This document shows, one piece after another, positions 15,601-24,822 of a stretch of 48,268 nucleotides of DNA. The notes under the pieces are model-generated. The model was given only the letters and a program-made list of their open reading frames with translations, was not told the DNA's origin and did no database searches. Origin of the DNA: Candidatus Parcubacteria bacterium (GTDB lineage: Bacteria > Patescibacteriota > Patescibacteriia > UBA1558 > GWA2-36-10); contig JABJNO010000017.1 of NCBI GenBank assembly GCA_018664825.1, positions 114,743-163,010 of the forward strand. The letters run 5' to 3'. How positions within the stretch are numbered: position 1 is the first letter of the stretch; every line of letters begins with the position of its first letter. A program made the position numbers and the translations under genes.

Positions 15601-16287
15601 TTTTGCGTCAGCATTATGCAAAGTAGATTGTTCACGAATAGCATCAACATCTTGCTCTGAATCTACTAAATTTAAATATGCCTCTGCATTCACACCGTCC
15701 TCATGTGATCCTCCTAATATAATTATTGTCTCTGGTGATTTTTCTTTAATCCTCTTTGCAATTTCTCCAGCAAAAAAATGTCCTTCACTGGTATTACTAA
15801 TACCCACCACGCGAGGTTTTTCAGATTCTATACTTTCAACTAATTGTTGAATAAATTCATCATTGAATTGTCCGGGGTTCATCATAGCTGTTACCTCGGG
15901 GCTGGTATCTGCAGGAAAAGTATCGGTTCGGATATATCTATCTAATACAGACGTAGCATACATCAATGGAGTTGGCTCTCCAGGAAAAACTCCACTCACT
16001 TCTTCTCCAATATGTGGAGCACTAATAAATAAAACCGGGAAATATTTCAATTTATGTACTTCTCTTTCTAGTGCAATAGGATGTTCTTCATCAGGAATAT
16101 TCTGATTTGATAAATTTTTTCTTGCCTGTTCCTCTATTATAGCATCTCTTTCTTGTAAAAATTCCATATACTGCTCAGTATTTTGTTCATCCTCTGGACG
16201 AAAATACTCCTGTTCATTTTTTTCTACTTCAAGATCAACCCTATCATCAGGATTAAATGGTTCTAAATTAAACAATTTTTCACTCAT
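12655..16287 (-). CDS. Radical SAM / class V aminotransferase-fold fusion, 1210 aa
   Basis: After a charged N-terminus (1-75), residues about 75-270 look like a cobalamin-binding-type Rossmann domain (RVVGISNTSEGHFFAGEIAKRI, IIILGGSHED) without an obvious DxHxxG. A radical SAM core follows with the 4Fe-4S triad Cys337, Cys341, Cys344 (MGCKYSCSFCMES) and later SLQFGLEGLG. From about 620 to 1060 there is a cysteine-desulfurase/isopenicillin-epimerase-like PLP domain: IIIDGAQALGNI holds the cofactor Asp and TPHKTMGSTPVG holds Lys845, the expected Schiff-base Lys. A hydrophobic helix near 1073-1090 and a helical tail end the protein. Substrate is unknown. No partner gene adjoins; a terminator lies on each side. 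Confidence 0.85.
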   Translation of the reverse strand: MSEKLFNLEPFNPDDRVDLEVEKNEQEYFRPEDEQNTEQYMEFLQERDAIIEEQARKNLSNQNIPDEEHPIALEREVHKLKYFPVLFISAPHIGEEVSGVFPGEPTPLMYATSVLDRYIRTDTFPADTSPEVTAMMNPGQFNDEFIQQLVESIESEKPRVVGISNTSEGHFFAGEIAKRIKEKSPETIIILGGSHEDGVNAEAYLNLVDSEQDVDAIREQSTLHNADAKKLFDIVVSGDAPYALTEVLKIIANNKGMDNREITEEILKHKDSFSNIEGVGNISVVNTNDEVETVPLSGMPLDWNKLPLMFRGRLTSENKFSIFDGKKTAQIMTQMGCKYSCSFCMESLSSAMYKTNKSSKPTVEKALEEIEMLINEYQYEAIFFDDSTFTQIPKRVDELMEGIIALQEKGTEFEWGCQTSFADIPNKESLEKMQQAGCSYIYFGFEQIEEQIGKKGKIVKLEKVEEVLAWCSEIDLRAGVSLQFGLEGLGDYKETVDYIGELYSTGLITKNSIAININTPYPGTKEWLDMENKPDFNQELQRHPRFESAHQLSNLTTDKVNEIYAYARQEIGDGLIGVEYSNQEIQQHLERYRKEFSNDFYFDDEQYGGYLKGEVEALHLNHASISNRANEVEEITDAIAGLSNSDWENVSTQAREEAAKLVGIEKEGVIFGRNTTEVTKLISWLVGMQKGDRVMLTNAENKSITRLFEVNMDHGNPTGNDPWSAYPTFYHQRGKGYGDTVDELTGVETDVVSVVNENLENIYANIENNLTPETKCFVISHVIRDTGEELPVKEISEFVRQKKKEINPDDPEIFIIIDGAQALGNIPNVDFADIGCDAYVGTPHKTMGSTPVGLGFINPDNPIIKKNLPKLNKLFWQDEQVILDGMVDPSLGVESNVDDSIDPRDIYGFTAAMGHLAERGYSDGNFEEISARRLEVKNHFRSVIQNTTEGHGLELTEVENGTDFIYAFSISGIDNRGFAKELSEQGIFVSYVDRTKLQEDDDHRAGNGVIRVSFSVDNTEDEIDEFKGRIDNALSTIVENEFSSFEAQAEKEMIFKKPDNIVYLSSWIRKKMQSPITKVAVAASVLFMVLSHETPDKPTDISLSQDFVKSSVEELESQEATYARYNTLFEKDGFQHRVMEEMSMADYMIEKYKFLTSIGDENKINKLLSDDISLDLVASFNYSDEEKEELESVYTQTKNKKIGQLLKMLT

Positions 16288-16369
16288 AGTATTATAATAT
16301 TATTTATGACTCTATTGAAATAATAGCTAAATTAAACCATTTTGTAAATAAAAACCCCTCACTGAGACT

Positions 16370-16391
16370 CTTCATTTATGAAGCTTTTTTT
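16370..16391. terminator. Hairpin between the fusion gene and the WYL frame
   Basis: CTTCAT (16370-16375) and ATGAAG (16378-16383) form a small stem followed by C and eight T residues. The T tract is on the plus-strand side, so its orientation does not suit the minus-strand gene ending at 16408; a GGGG-TTTTTATTT run lies on the other side. Function is uncertain. Confidence 0.35.
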
Positions 16392-16407
16392 TGTTATAAA
16401 TTGTTAT

Positions 16408-16986
16408 CTAATATCTAGTAAAGTTTCTATAATTACGTGCCTCTAATATTTTTTCACTTGCCTCTTCTTCTAGGCTTTTATTACATTCATAGGAATCTAC
16501 CTCTGTAATTCCCTTAATCCTATCTATTCTAAATGTTCTTATGTCCTTAGCGTAATGACAGTAGCCAGAAAAATATGTGTCATTAACAACATAGGGATCA
16601 ATAACCCTGGATTTTCCTTTATAATTTATTTGCACAGAACGCCTACTATCAATACAATTTTTTATTTCTTTATAAAAGTCTATTTTTGGTTTTTGTATAA
16701 CCTTGGCAGTTTTGATCTTATTTTTTTTAGTATATACTAAACCCTCAGTCCAATTTCTTCCGCAATCTTTACAGATATATCTTTGTTTGCCCACCCTAAA
16801 ACCCTTTCTCTCAAATCTAGAAGATTCACAATTAGGGCATTTTATGAAGTTATCTTTTTTTTCATGGCTATATTCTTTACTATCATAATCCTTTTTAATA
16901 TTTGTATCCTTAGCCTTAGAAAATAAATTTAATCTACTTCTAAATGCATGCAACGTTTTACTTCTATCCTTCTCATAACACCACAA
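16408..16986 (-). CDS. Zinc-ribbon plus WYL-domain protein
   Basis: A zinc ribbon CPNCESSRFERKGFRVGKQ followed by YICKDCGRNWTEG (IS-type DNA-binding ribbon) precedes a WYL domain (SRRSVQINYKGKSRVIDPYVV, FSGYCHYAKDIRTFRIDRI). WYL proteins often sense ligands and regulate defence genes. The only common start codon is the TTG at 16986. The frame is open back to 17148, and this stretch encodes a second finger, CDGCEKIFSNIYFPY ending in LCLWC, so the real protein is longer. It may begin at a rare codon or be reached by a -1 shift from the helicase gene. As drawn, 192 residues; to 17148, 246 codons. Confidence 0.7.
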   Translation of the reverse strand: MWCYEKDRSKTLHAFRSRLNLFSKAKDTNIKKDYDSKEYSHEKKDNFIKCPNCESSRFERKGFRVGKQRYICKDCGRNWTEGLVYTKKNKIKTAKVIQKPKIDFYKEIKNCIDSRRSVQINYKGKSRVIDPYVVNDTYFSGYCHYAKDIRTFRIDRIKGITEVDSYECNKSLEEEASEKILEARNYRNFTRY

Positions 16987-17105
16987 ACATAAATTAACAT
17001 TTTTATAAGGAAAATAAATATTACTAAATATTTTTTCACAACCATCACAAGCTCTATCTTCTCTATCTTTTAATCTATCTATTTGATTATGAAATTGTTC
17101 AAGTA

Positions 17106-20100
17106 CTAAGCTATTTTTAGTTTTTTTTTTACTAAATTTTCTAATCGATTATTCAAAATTTCTATAGGATTTTCACCTATGTTAAATCGATTTATTCTTA
17201 AAAATTTATAACCATAGCCCTCTAAAACTTTTTGCCTATAAATATCATCCTCTTTCATATAATATTGATAGTTTGATTCATCCACTTCGTCAATATTAAT
17301 AAAGTGTTCTTTGAATCCATCATATTCAATAACTATTTTTAAATTATTAAAAATTAACAAAAAATCTACTTTGTAATTTGGATGATTATAATCTTTATTT
17401 AATTGTTTTAAATATTTTCCTATTTCAAATTGTGGAATAAACTCTATATTATCCTTATTATCCTTATAAAATTTTGTATTATAAAATATTTCTTCTACCT
17501 TATATTCCATTTTAGAATCAAGTTTTTTGATAATTCTTTTTTTACCACTTTCTAATTCATTTTTATAATGAATCATGGCGTTCTTTATTTCTCCATTAAA
17601 CTCTTCTATGGGTTTACTTAAAACAAAATGCATACATTCCTTAGCACGACTAAATCCAACATTCATCCTCTGTGATTTTATTGTGCCATCATTTTCTTCT
17701 TTTATTGAAGAAAAATCTTTAAGAAAAATCCAATTTAACCTATCTTTCTCTTTTGTCGCTACCATTGAATAAAAAATATAATCTCTTTCTTCACCCTGAC
17801 ATGTATCAAATGTCATTATTTTTAATTTACATTGACCGAATAACCAATCTCTTTCACTCATTCCATTTATTCTATCAAAAAGAAGAGTTACTTGTTCTCT
17901 ATGTGGAGTAATAATACCAATACTTTGTACTATATTTTTTTTATTGAATTCTTTGAGTTTATCTATAATAAAATTAATTTCTAATTCATTTGTGTTTTTA
18001 TTCTCATCAAATTTACCATCATGCTTTATTACATCAAATTTAATAACATCTTCAATACTCTTCCCTCTAATCTTCATGCATTGTAAATTATTACCATAAA
18101 AGAATTTATCTGAATAAGAAATTATTTCGGGATAACAACGAAAATGTTTTCTTAATTGACACTCATAATTAAAAATAAATTTTGTGAATTTCAATATAGA
18201 ATTTTTAATATCAAAATTTTCCTTAACTTTGGTTTCCCATCCTTTATCATCTAAATTTCCGCCCTTACTATCTACAAATGCCTTTTGAACTTTTTTTCTT
18301 AATTCTTGGTTCGTAACTTTACTTGCATTATTAGCTTTAACATTTGAAAACTGCTTATCATCTCCAAGTATTATAACTTGTTTACCCCTAACTAAAGCTG
18401 GTAATGCCTGCGCAATACTAACTTGCGAGGCTTCATCAATTATTATCAAATCAAACAAATTCTTTTCTAGAGGTATAAATTCTGCATAATCTCGTATCCC
18501 CGCGAGCATACAAGGAAAAGCCTTTTTTAAATTTTTAAAAAGCTCTTTAGGAAATCTTTGTTTCTTACTAATAATATTTTTTAAAGTTCCTACTTCACTA
18601 GCAAAATTTTGAGTATACTTAATTATTCGCTCATCTAAAAAATATGTCATTCTTGCCGTTGTTAAATCTTCCAATTCAACTATATTGTCGGAATATAAAT
18701 CTTGTGGCTGCTCATTAAATATTTTTTCAAGATTTTCCTCTAGTTTTTTAAATTGCGTATACTCTTTGATTTCTTCATCCGAAAAATTAAATAAGTCACT
18801 AGAAGCATTGTTAACCTTATTTATATCTATATTTAACTTTATTCTTTCTGTAAAATCTTTATAATTATTTTTTATGTCTACAATAAAATCAATATCTTGT
18901 TCATATTTGATTAATTTTTCAACATCAGTAATATATTTTTTTACAGATGAAATTCTTTTAACGTCAAAATAATCATTACATTTAGTATTTTTTATAAATA
19001 AAAATTCTTTAGGAATAATACCTGATAACCTTTGAGTAATACTGTTTATTTTATCTATTTCCTCAAAAATATCTATATTCCAAGTTATTTTATCTATTTC
19101 CTCAATAATATTAATCTCACCTATTAAAGATGGCTCTAACTCTTCTAGTTTATTATTAATTTTTAATAATAATTCTTGTTGTTTCTGTATGTCAGAATAT
19201 GTTTTTAAGCAATCTTTCTCTTGTTCTAGGTAAGTTAAATAATTAATTAATAACTTAAAAGCCAGTTGACCACTCTCTATATTTGTTAAATAATTTTCAG
19301 ATATTTTAGTAAATAAAAATTCATACAAATCTGCAATATCTTGTATATCCTCAGCATGTTTCTGTGGTTTTTCTATTGAAAAATAATTAAAAGTTTTCTT
19401 AAATTCTCTATTTAAAATAGCTATTTCTTTATTTTTAAATACATAACCAAGTATAGGAAGCTTAAGGTCATTTAATTTTTGCGCATATTTTTGTAAAATA
19501 CCTATGGCTTCGGTAATATCTTGATCATTGGAAATTTCAAAATTAGATAACAATTGATAATCATAAAAATTTTCGCCTAAAAACTTTTTTGCTTCATCAA
19601 ATAATTTAAAAGATGTATTTAGCACTTCCCTTCTCCATCTTAAATCTATAATATTAGTAAATTTTTTATCCTTAAAAATTTCTGAAATAATAACATTATC
19701 CTCACATAAATGGTGTAAATTTATTGACACATCCTTAATATCTATCAAGTTATCTAAAACTGATTGTTCATAGGGCCCTCTCTCATCAAAAACTCCCAAT
19801 AATTCACTAATATTTATATAGTTATACTTTTGTTTAAAAGATTCTTTTAAACCCTTTAAATTAACTAAGGAATCATTATATTCAACTAATAATTTATAAT
19901 TTTTTTCAATAAGAATATCTCTGCTTACTTGAAAATTATTTTTATTTTTTGATATTTTTTTTAATACATTTTTAATTTTTAGCAAATCAATTGTGATAGT
20001 TTTATAATTACCAAACCAATTAATTTTAGATAACCTATTAAAATTTTTAAAATAAAATTTAATATCATCAATATTAATATCCTTAAAATAATTTATATTT

Positions 20101-21848
20101 TCATTTATATTTTTTTCTAGTTTTTTTAAAACTACATCTCTATTATTATCATATTCCTCTTTTTTAAATTTATATGCATTGTAGTGTTCTTTAATTTTAT
20201 TTATTGTCTGCCCCTGTACAATCTTATAAAATTTATTACCTGTTTTACCCAATCTTAAAATTGGGTTCTGAAAATCATCTTCGTGTCTTATTTTATTCAA
20301 AGTCTCAGATATTTTACTTTCAACAACGTCAAGAGCCTCTTTTTTATCAGATAAAACTAAAACTGATTTTTCCTCTAATAATGCCTTGCAAATTATTGCG
20401 GTAATTGTATGACTTTTACCCGTACCTGGGGGGCCTTCAAGAATCATAAAATTACAATCTTTCTTTTGAAGAGCTATTAAAACTTTCTTTTGCTCATCAT
20501 TTAAAGGTATTGGACTTTCAAAAACTAATTTATTTGAAGTACTTTTTTCATGCCAATCATCATTAACTTCTTCTTCAAAATTTTGTGGGTTTTTTTCAAT
20601 AAAACCATTCAAAAGAGCTGAAAAATTATCAATAATATCCCCATCATTATTTAAAATTTCTTCATAATCATTTATAAGTGATTCGTCAGATTTATCAAAT
20701 AAATACAAATAACTTTTATTGGAAAAAGAAGTTATCAAGTTCATTCCTTTTTGTAACTTAGCTTCTTTTAAATCAATATTTTTATTAAATTCAAAGAAAT
20801 TTTCAATTTTCCTAACAATATTTTCTAAAACTAAATAAAAATTTTCTTCCCCATTATTTGTATATAAAATTCTATCAAACTCCCCCCTTAATGAGGCTTG
20901 TTTATCGGTTTGTAAATTAAATTCCTGCACAACAAAATCGATAGCCTTTGTGTTTATATAGACTTTATTCTCAAATTGACAAGTAATTTTTTTCTCTTGT
21001 TTAAATAAAGATATTGGAACATAAAAAACTGGAAATTTTTCATTACCTAGCGATAATTCATAAAAATATAAATAAAGTTCAGTTTTATCTACTAATTGAT
21101 TATTTCTATACAATTGATAAATATCAAAAAAAGCGTCAGCAATAGCAAATTTTTCAAAAAAATTAATTAAATTATCCTTAATATCATCTAGGTGTATAAT
21201 TTTATTTAATTCTTTTTTGATATTTAATTCTTTCTTTTTCTGAAAACAAACTTGTAAAAAATCTGAATAAACCCCTTCAAAAATTGAAAAGACAGAATCA
21301 ACTACATCAACTTCTAATTGGAACTTACTATTCTCATCAGCAATATTAAGATTTTCTAATGGCTTATCAAGTTCGTCCAATAAACCGATAATCAAGCTTC
21401 TTGAAAAAATATTCTTAGTTTCTACAATACTTTCTTCTAGAAACTTATCGTATTCTTTATGATAAATAGAATTATTTCTTTCTATCATTTTTTCAATTTC
21501 ATTGAAAACTACATTTAACTCTTTCTTTGAAATAACCTTAATCTCATCCTTAATTAACTTGAGTAAATTATGAGGAACTGTATTCGTATACTTTCCCTTT
21601 GTAATATTTAATTCATTGTTTTTAAAACCATCATTAAAAATCTTAAAAAAATCTTTTTTAAGCTTTGGGTATTTTTCTAGATCAATACCAACTACCAATC
21701 CTTTTTGAGTTTTCTGTATAACGTTTCTTTTGGGTAATCTTCTTTTCTTGAAATCTGTTTCCAAAAAATTCATGAAGTATTTAGCAACTTCTTTCACGAA
21801 TCCACCTGCAGGCTTTTCTATTTTTTGATTTAAATCCTTTTTTGTCAT
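17106..21848 (-). CDS. SF1 helicase with C-terminal PD-(D/E)XK-like nuclease, 1580 aa
   Basis: A Dna2/Upf1-like superfamily 1 helicase. Walker A is GPPGTGKSHTITAIICKALL near residue 470; Walker B is IIIDEASQVSIAQALPALVRG followed by VIILGDDKQF; late motifs include GIITPHREQV, MTFDTCQGEERDYIFYSMV and MNVGFSRAKECMHFVLS. The insert between motifs I and II is long and coiled-coil rich. The last 120 residues match the DUF559/Vsr-like nuclease pattern: VDFLLIFNNLKIVIEYDGF, then RQKVLEGYGYKFLRINRF. I prefer the ATG at 21848 over a TTG at 21872. Helicase-nuclease proteins of this layout are typical of defence or element-borne DNA processing. An A10 tract lies near the 3' end. Confidence 0.88.
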   Translation of the reverse strand: MTKKDLNQKIEKPAGGFVKEVAKYFMNFLETDFKKRRLPKRNVIQKTQKGLVVGIDLEKYPKLKKDFFKIFNDGFKNNELNITKGKYTNTVPHNLLKLIKDEIKVISKKELNVVFNEIEKMIERNNSIYHKEYDKFLEESIVETKNIFSRSLIIGLLDELDKPLENLNIADENSKFQLEVDVVDSVFSIFEGVYSDFLQVCFQKKKELNIKKELNKIIHLDDIKDNLINFFEKFAIADAFFDIYQLYRNNQLVDKTELYLYFYELSLGNEKFPVFYVPISLFKQEKKITCQFENKVYINTKAIDFVVQEFNLQTDKQASLRGEFDRILYTNNGEENFYLVLENIVRKIENFFEFNKNIDLKEAKLQKGMNLITSFSNKSYLYLFDKSDESLINDYEEILNNDGDIIDNFSALLNGFIEKNPQNFEEEVNDDWHEKSTSNKLVFESPIPLNDEQKKVLIALQKKDCNFMILEGPPGTGKSHTITAIICKALLEEKSVLVLSDKKEALDVVESKISETLNKIRHEDDFQNPILRLGKTGNKFYKIVQGQTINKIKEHYNAYKFKKEEYDNNRDVVLKKLEKNINENINYFKDINIDDIKFYFKNFNRLSKINWFGNYKTITIDLLKIKNVLKKISKNKNNFQVSRDILIEKNYKLLVEYNDSLVNLKGLKESFKQKYNYINISELLGVFDERGPYEQSVLDNLIDIKDVSINLHHLCEDNVIISEIFKDKKFTNIIDLRWRREVLNTSFKLFDEAKKFLGENFYDYQLLSNFEISNDQDITEAIGILQKYAQKLNDLKLPILGYVFKNKEIAILNREFKKTFNYFSIEKPQKHAEDIQDIADLYEFLFTKISENYLTNIESGQLAFKLLINYLTYLEQEKDCLKTYSDIQKQQELLLKINNKLEELEPSLIGEINIIEEIDKITWNIDIFEEIDKINSITQRLSGIIPKEFLFIKNTKCNDYFDVKRISSVKKYITDVEKLIKYEQDIDFIVDIKNNYKDFTERIKLNIDINKVNNASSDLFNFSDEEIKEYTQFKKLEENLEKIFNEQPQDLYSDNIVELEDLTTARMTYFLDERIIKYTQNFASEVGTLKNIISKKQRFPKELFKNLKKAFPCMLAGIRDYAEFIPLEKNLFDLIIIDEASQVSIAQALPALVRGKQVIILGDDKQFSNVKANNASKVTNQELRKKVQKAFVDSKGGNLDDKGWETKVKENFDIKNSILKFTKFIFNYECQLRKHFRCYPEIISYSDKFFYGNNLQCMKIRGKSIEDVIKFDVIKHDGKFDENKNTNELEINFIIDKLKEFNKKNIVQSIGIITPHREQVTLLFDRINGMSERDWLFGQCKLKIMTFDTCQGEERDYIFYSMVATKEKDRLNWIFLKDFSSIKEENDGTIKSQRMNVGFSRAKECMHFVLSKPIEEFNGEIKNAMIHYKNELESGKKRIIKKLDSKMEYKVEEIFYNTKFYKDNKDNIEFIPQFEIGKYLKQLNKDYNHPNYKVDFLLIFNNLKIVIEYDGFKEHFINIDEVDESNYQYYMKEDDIYRQKVLEGYGYKFLRINRFNIGENPIEILNNRLENLVKKKLKIA

Positions 21849-21961
21849 AAAAATAATAAATTGTTTACACAAAAATATTTATAACCCTATTATAAATACT
21901 ATACCACTTTATTCTCCCACTTTTGAAGTAAAAGGTCAATAATTATACCTACATTAGCAAA

Positions 21962-23278
21962 TTATTTTTTAAAAGCTAATAATTTATTATTTAACATCAA
22001 TCTACTATTAAAACAATCTAATAATTCCCTTTTTTCCAATATACTACCCTCTTTTAATATATATTTTGCATAATTTCGTATATCAATATCCTTCACTATA
22101 ATTTTATCTTTTACTCCCAATAATGATTGTTGAAATTTTTTAAATCTTTCAACCTCTATTTTAATCTTTTCCTTAATCCCGATATCATCAATATCTATAG
22201 TTTCAATCAGTTTTTCAAATTGCTTAATAAGATCTAATTCATTTATATATCCAGATTTACAAAACCTATCTTTTGTTTTTGCACAACTATAATAAACATA
22301 ACGATGAACATTCCCATTTTTCTGTTTCTTTATTTTTTCATCAGCTATTATCCCCGAACCACATAATCCACATTTCATTAATCTAGTAAAAGCAAACTCT
22401 TTATTATTAACTTTAACAATATGACTTTGCATTTGTTCTTGAGCTTCATCAAATAATTCTTTGGTAATAATGGGTTCATGTTTACCAGTGTACCAATTAC
22501 CACTTTTCTTTGGATATTCAAAAACACCATAATAGAAAGTATTCTTAAAGAGTACATAAAGATTACCTAATGTAAGATTTTTATTACCTGCTGTCTTAAA
22601 ATTTAAATCAAATTTAAGCCAATGATATACTTTACGACCACTCCATTTTTCATAAGCAACCTTTTCAAACATCTGTTTAATAATAGGAGCTCGATCTGGA
22701 TCAATAATAGCCTGACATTTTTTATCCATATTTTTATCTTTAAAATATCCAGTTGGAGCAGGTGCTGGCCATAATCCCATCTCAACTCTTGCCTTAAGTC
22801 CTCTTCTTACATTGATACTTTTATTATCATTCTCTAACTTTGCCTGACTACAAAGAATCATTAAAAGGAATTTTTCATTTGGCGAATTTTTAAACTGCTG
22901 GCCATAGGTACGTATCTCAATTAATAACTTCTGATCCATAAGATCTACTAAACTCCCCAGATCCCCCGCATTCCTACTTAACCTATCTGGTGCCCAAGTA
23001 ATAATTCCGTTATATCTCCCACGCCTTATATCTTCAAGTATTTCTTTAAATACTGGTCGTTGTCCAGAATCTTTAGCAGAATGAGCCTCTCTACGTATAT
23101 CTATAATCTCAAGCTCATCACGTTCTGCAATTGCAAGCATTTCTTTAACCTGTGAATCAATAGAAAGAGCTTGTTTTTCGTCTGATTCAGTTGATTTACG
23201 TGCATACAAGCAATACTTAATTTTAACATTTGGAGCTATAGTTTCCTTGCTAATTAAGGCTGATGTATTGTTTTCCAT
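21962..23278 (-). CDS. Large serine recombinase (site-specific integrase)
   Basis: N-terminal resolvase-type catalytic domain: YCLYARKSTESDEKQALSID with the nucleophilic Ser in RKST, then ITWAPDRLSRNAGDLGSLVD with the conserved Arg pair. A recombinase domain follows (GLKARVEMGLWPAPAPTGY), then a zinc ribbon (CGLCGSGIIADEKI, YYSCAKTKDRFCKSGYIN) and a C-terminal helical part. At 438 residues it is at the short end for the class. It would integrate or excise the surrounding element between unlike att sites. It lies between the helicase and the terminase genes, all on one strand. Confidence 0.93.
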   Translation of the reverse strand: MENNTSALISKETIAPNVKIKYCLYARKSTESDEKQALSIDSQVKEMLAIAERDELEIIDIRREAHSAKDSGQRPVFKEILEDIRRGRYNGIITWAPDRLSRNAGDLGSLVDLMDQKLLIEIRTYGQQFKNSPNEKFLLMILCSQAKLENDNKSINVRRGLKARVEMGLWPAPAPTGYFKDKNMDKKCQAIIDPDRAPIIKQMFEKVAYEKWSGRKVYHWLKFDLNFKTAGNKNLTLGNLYVLFKNTFYYGVFEYPKKSGNWYTGKHEPIITKELFDEAQEQMQSHIVKVNNKEFAFTRLMKCGLCGSGIIADEKIKKQKNGNVHRYVYYSCAKTKDRFCKSGYINELDLIKQFEKLIETIDIDDIGIKEKIKIEVERFKKFQQSLLGVKDKIIVKDIDIRNYAKYILKEGSILEKRELLDCFNSRLMLNNKLLAFKK

Positions 23279-23355
23279 ACCTTAATTAATGACACACTTC
23301 ATAGCTTTTGCTAAGAGCTAGCTTGTCGATAACTTTCCTTATATGTAAGAGTAAA

Positions 23356-24822
23356 TTAAAAGAAATAAACTCTTGGTAAACAAGGTGTTTTTTCAGATAC
23401 ACTGTGTACAAGATTTGCAAATGAATCAGCCAAATCATCATGTTTTTCTACACCGAAATGTACAATTTGTTGTATGAGTTGTTCGGCACCCTCTCGAGGG
23501 AATAAGATTTGTCCAGATTTAATTAAATTGGCTGTAAGAACAAGACGACTACGTTTATCTTGATTTCCTGGTCTAGTTGTCATCACATCAAAAATACCTT
23601 CGTTCTGTAATTGTTGCGGAAGAGCTTTCTGATAAGCTACATCTTCTATAACAAATGTAGGATGAACTCCATCTTTTTTATAACTTTCGTATAATCTTTT
23701 ACAGGTATCAACAGTCTCTGGAAAAGTCATGCGTTTATTTATAATCTTTGGTAAAATATAAATTCTATAACCAGTTTTAATTTCATACAAAAGACCAGGA
23801 ACCATAGCCGTGTAATCTGCAACATTACTTTTTGAAATAGCAGGATCTATACCAATTCTTACCTCCATATGAGATGAATAACCACTATCAAATATCATTG
23901 GAGGTGGTATTTTGTCATAATAATGAATCCAATCTGGATGTATAGCTTGATCTTCATCTGGAACTATATTGAGCATGTACTCTCTCTGCCAAGCAATCTC
24001 ATTACCTGTTTTTCTTCGTTCCTTTTCAACATCATCTTCTGTTGGATATTTACCAGGCCATAGACATTTTCCTTTAGCATCAATAATTGGAAAATGAAGA
24101 AAATTACCATCAGCACGATCACTAACAATCTCACCTTTAAGTCGCATAAGAAGTGAATCCTCGTGCAGTAAATTACCAACTACAATTAATCTAGTATTTT
24201 TATCTCCTGCAGGAATAACTTCTCCTTTTAGCCATTGATAAGTCTTATTTCTCCCTTCTCTAGTTTTGGTGGAAGCAATATTTTCAACATCATCACATAT
24301 GATTAAGTCAGGTCTATGTTCATGATGTCTCAGTCCGCGAATACTTTGTTCAGCAGAAGCAACAGTAATACGAGCATCAGTATTAGAAAATACAATAGAA
24401 TGTGAACCCCACTCATCGCTAGTTCCACTAAAGGGACCTAGATCTTTTTTTAATAAATCATTATCTTCTAGTTCTCTTCGTAAATTCATCATATGCTGTT
24501 TTGCTTGGGATTGTGTTTGACAGAAAATAATAACAAATCTTTTCTGTTGTTTTCCGAGTATCGCCCAAATAGGATAGGCAGTAGTAACCATTGTAGATTT
24601 TCCTGATCCTCTAAAAGCAACGACAATTAAATTTTCATTATCACTTTTTTCGAGCAGATGAATAATCTCTTTTTGAAAATCTGCTGTGGCATATTTAACA
24701 TAATGAGCATAGTAGAAATGAAAGAAGTATGAAAAGCTTTCTTTAGTTATTGCTACTCTCACTTTTTTGTCCCTTGTCATCTGATTTACTAGATCCTGAG
24801 GGATTATTTTTTTCTCTAACAT
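23356..24822 (-). CDS. Phage terminase large subunit (TerL)
   Basis: DNA-packaging ATPase-nuclease. The ATPase domain carries a Walker A-like VAFRGSGKSTMVTTAYPIW, a Walker B-like DLIICDDVENIAS and the coupling motif VVGNLL. The RNase H-like nuclease domain has GIDPAISKSNVADYTAMV, FVIEDVAYQ and HDDLADSFANLVHS, supplying the expected acidic residues. At 488 residues it is full length. The ATG at 24822 overlaps the small-subunit gene by 80 bases; an ATG at 24780 is an alternative. No portal or capsid gene follows. Confidence 0.93.
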   Translation of the reverse strand: MLEKKIIPQDLVNQMTRDKKVRVAITKESFSYFFHFYYAHYVKYATADFQKEIIHLLEKSDNENLIVVAFRGSGKSTMVTTAYPIWAILGKQQKRFVIIFCQTQSQAKQHMMNLRRELEDNDLLKKDLGPFSGTSDEWGSHSIVFSNTDARITVASAEQSIRGLRHHEHRPDLIICDDVENIASTKTREGRNKTYQWLKGEVIPAGDKNTRLIVVGNLLHEDSLLMRLKGEIVSDRADGNFLHFPIIDAKGKCLWPGKYPTEDDVEKERRKTGNEIAWQREYMLNIVPDEDQAIHPDWIHYYDKIPPPMIFDSGYSSHMEVRIGIDPAISKSNVADYTAMVPGLLYEIKTGYRIYILPKIINKRMTFPETVDTCKRLYESYKKDGVHPTFVIEDVAYQKALPQQLQNEGIFDVMTTRPGNQDKRSRLVLTANLIKSGQILFPREGAEQLIQQIVHFGVEKHDDLADSFANLVHSVSEKTPCLPRVYFF

